From positions 1 to 6,887 of the forward strand of contig JBFJWU010000186.1 of the NCBI GenBank assembly GCA_041623475.1: DNA of 6,887 nucleotides. The letters are read 5' to 3'. The notes under the pieces were generated by a model. The model had not been told where the DNA came from. It did not search any database and worked only from the letters and a program-made list of their open reading frames with translations. Positions 6,354 through 6,887 of the stretch are shown here, piece by piece. This DNA comes from JBFJWU01 sp041623475 [NCBI: bacterium] (GTDB lineage: Bacteria > J088). Both the position numbers and the translations under genes were made by a program. The number at the start of each line of letters is the position of its first letter. Position 1 is the first letter of the stretch.

Positions 6354-6887
6354 TGATCCTGAACCGTTGGATCTCTGGAAAGTGACAGCAGGAACGCCGA
6401 GAAATAGACGACATCGTAGCGCCCGGCGATGACGTTAATATCAGTCAGGGCGCGAGCGCTCAACACAAAAATAACAATCGACAGAAACGGATGTAACCCC
6501 GTGCGTAAGATTACAGTTGCCGCACACAACAAGATCGTTACTACATAAAGCAACCCCAAAAATGCGTGGGCTGCCAGATACGAGTTGTGCGGGTTGCCGT
6601 CCCATCTGTCCAGAAATTCCAGAGAATTGAGGTCGCGACCCAGAAAAACTGCCGCAGGCTCCAGCGATTCGAAATAATTTTCCAGCATAAAACTGCGGGA
6701 TCGGTCTTTAAAACCCTTGCTGCTGAAATCGCCCGCCAGGTTCAGGTCAATAAGGTAAAACAGGGCGCCGACGCCGATCACGACAGAAATTGTCAGAACA
6801 GAAATTGCAGCAAACCGCTTGATGCCGGCACTGGCTCCACCGGCCAGGATACGAACCGTGAATGCGCCGGCAAACAAGGCAATGAGC
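6350..6887 (-). CDS. O-antigen polymerase/ligase-like membrane protein, C-terminal part (5' end outside window)
   Basis: The last 178 residues of a polytopic membrane protein are visible, open to the window edge. It shows membrane segments near residues 27-46, 105-127 and 133-154, separated by a periplasmic-type loop (about 47-100). That loop carries the run SLEPAAVFLGRDLNS and the motif NPHNSYL (98-104), typical of the Wzy_C/O-antigen ligase superfamily, whose members either polymerise repeat units (Wzy) or attach glycans to lipid A core (WaaL) or to proteins. Which one applies cannot be decided from this piece. A Wzy role fits the flippase and initiating transferase nearby. The stop TGA (6352-6350) overlaps the next gene's ATG as ATGA. 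The upstream catalytic arginine-containing loop is outside the window. Confidence 0.75.
   Translation of the reverse strand, partial: LIALFAGAFTVRILAGGASAGIKRFAAISVLTISVVIGVGALFYLIDLNLAGDFSSKGFKDRSRSFMLENYFESLEPAAVFLGRDLNSLEFLDRWDGNPHNSYLAAHAFLGLLYVVTILLCAATVILRTGLHPFLSIVIFVLSARALTDINVIAGRYDVVYFSAFLLSLSRDPTVQDQ

Overview
The window is part of a surface-polysaccharide (O-antigen, capsule or exopolysaccharide) biosynthesis locus from a fairly GC-rich Gram-negative bacterium. A gammaproteobacterium is my best guess: the UDP-glucuronate 4-epimerase tail and the KdsC-type phosphatase with its GGxGxxRE tail both look proteobacterial. The exact lineage cannot be read from the sequence. No tRNA, rRNA, CRISPR array, IS element or phage gene was seen.

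Layout. Positions 2-2171 hold a plus-strand series: the C-terminal 105 residues of a UDP-glucuronate 4-epimerase, a Wzx-type polytopic flippase (340-1665), and a small KdsC-type HAD phosphatase (1692-2171). Positions 2240-6886 hold a minus-strand series, read from high to low coordinate: the C-terminal part of an O-antigen polymerase/ligase-like membrane protein, a small PglC-like phosphoglycosyl transferase coupled to it by an ATGA overlap, a 678-residue protein joining an ATP-grasp ligase to an extended SDR (NAD-dependent epimerase family), a 312-base gap, and a DegT/DnrJ/EryC1/StrS PLP aminotransferase. The two series converge on a 68-base spacer at 2172-2239, where no intrinsic terminator is visible.

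How the parts could work together. The phosphoglycosyl transferase would load the first sugar phosphate onto undecaprenyl phosphate. The flippase would move the lipid-linked repeat unit across the inner membrane and the polymerase-like protein would join units, which is Wzx/Wzy logic. The epimerase would supply UDP-galacturonate. The KdsC-type phosphatase suggests that a 2-keto-3-deoxy sugar acid (Kdo-like or nonulosonate) or a related phosphorylated sugar is made. The SDR half of the fusion and the aminotransferase are consistent with making an amino sugar, and the ATP-grasp half could then form an amide on it. No glycosyltransferase other than the initiating one lies in the window, so the locus continues on both sides.

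The most notable item is the ATP-grasp-SDR fusion, in which both halves keep their key catalytic motifs. The gap between it and the aminotransferase is the least explained stretch: it has an open frame ending in an ATGA overlap with the aminotransferase start, a 12-bp perfect palindrome, and a short direct repeat.
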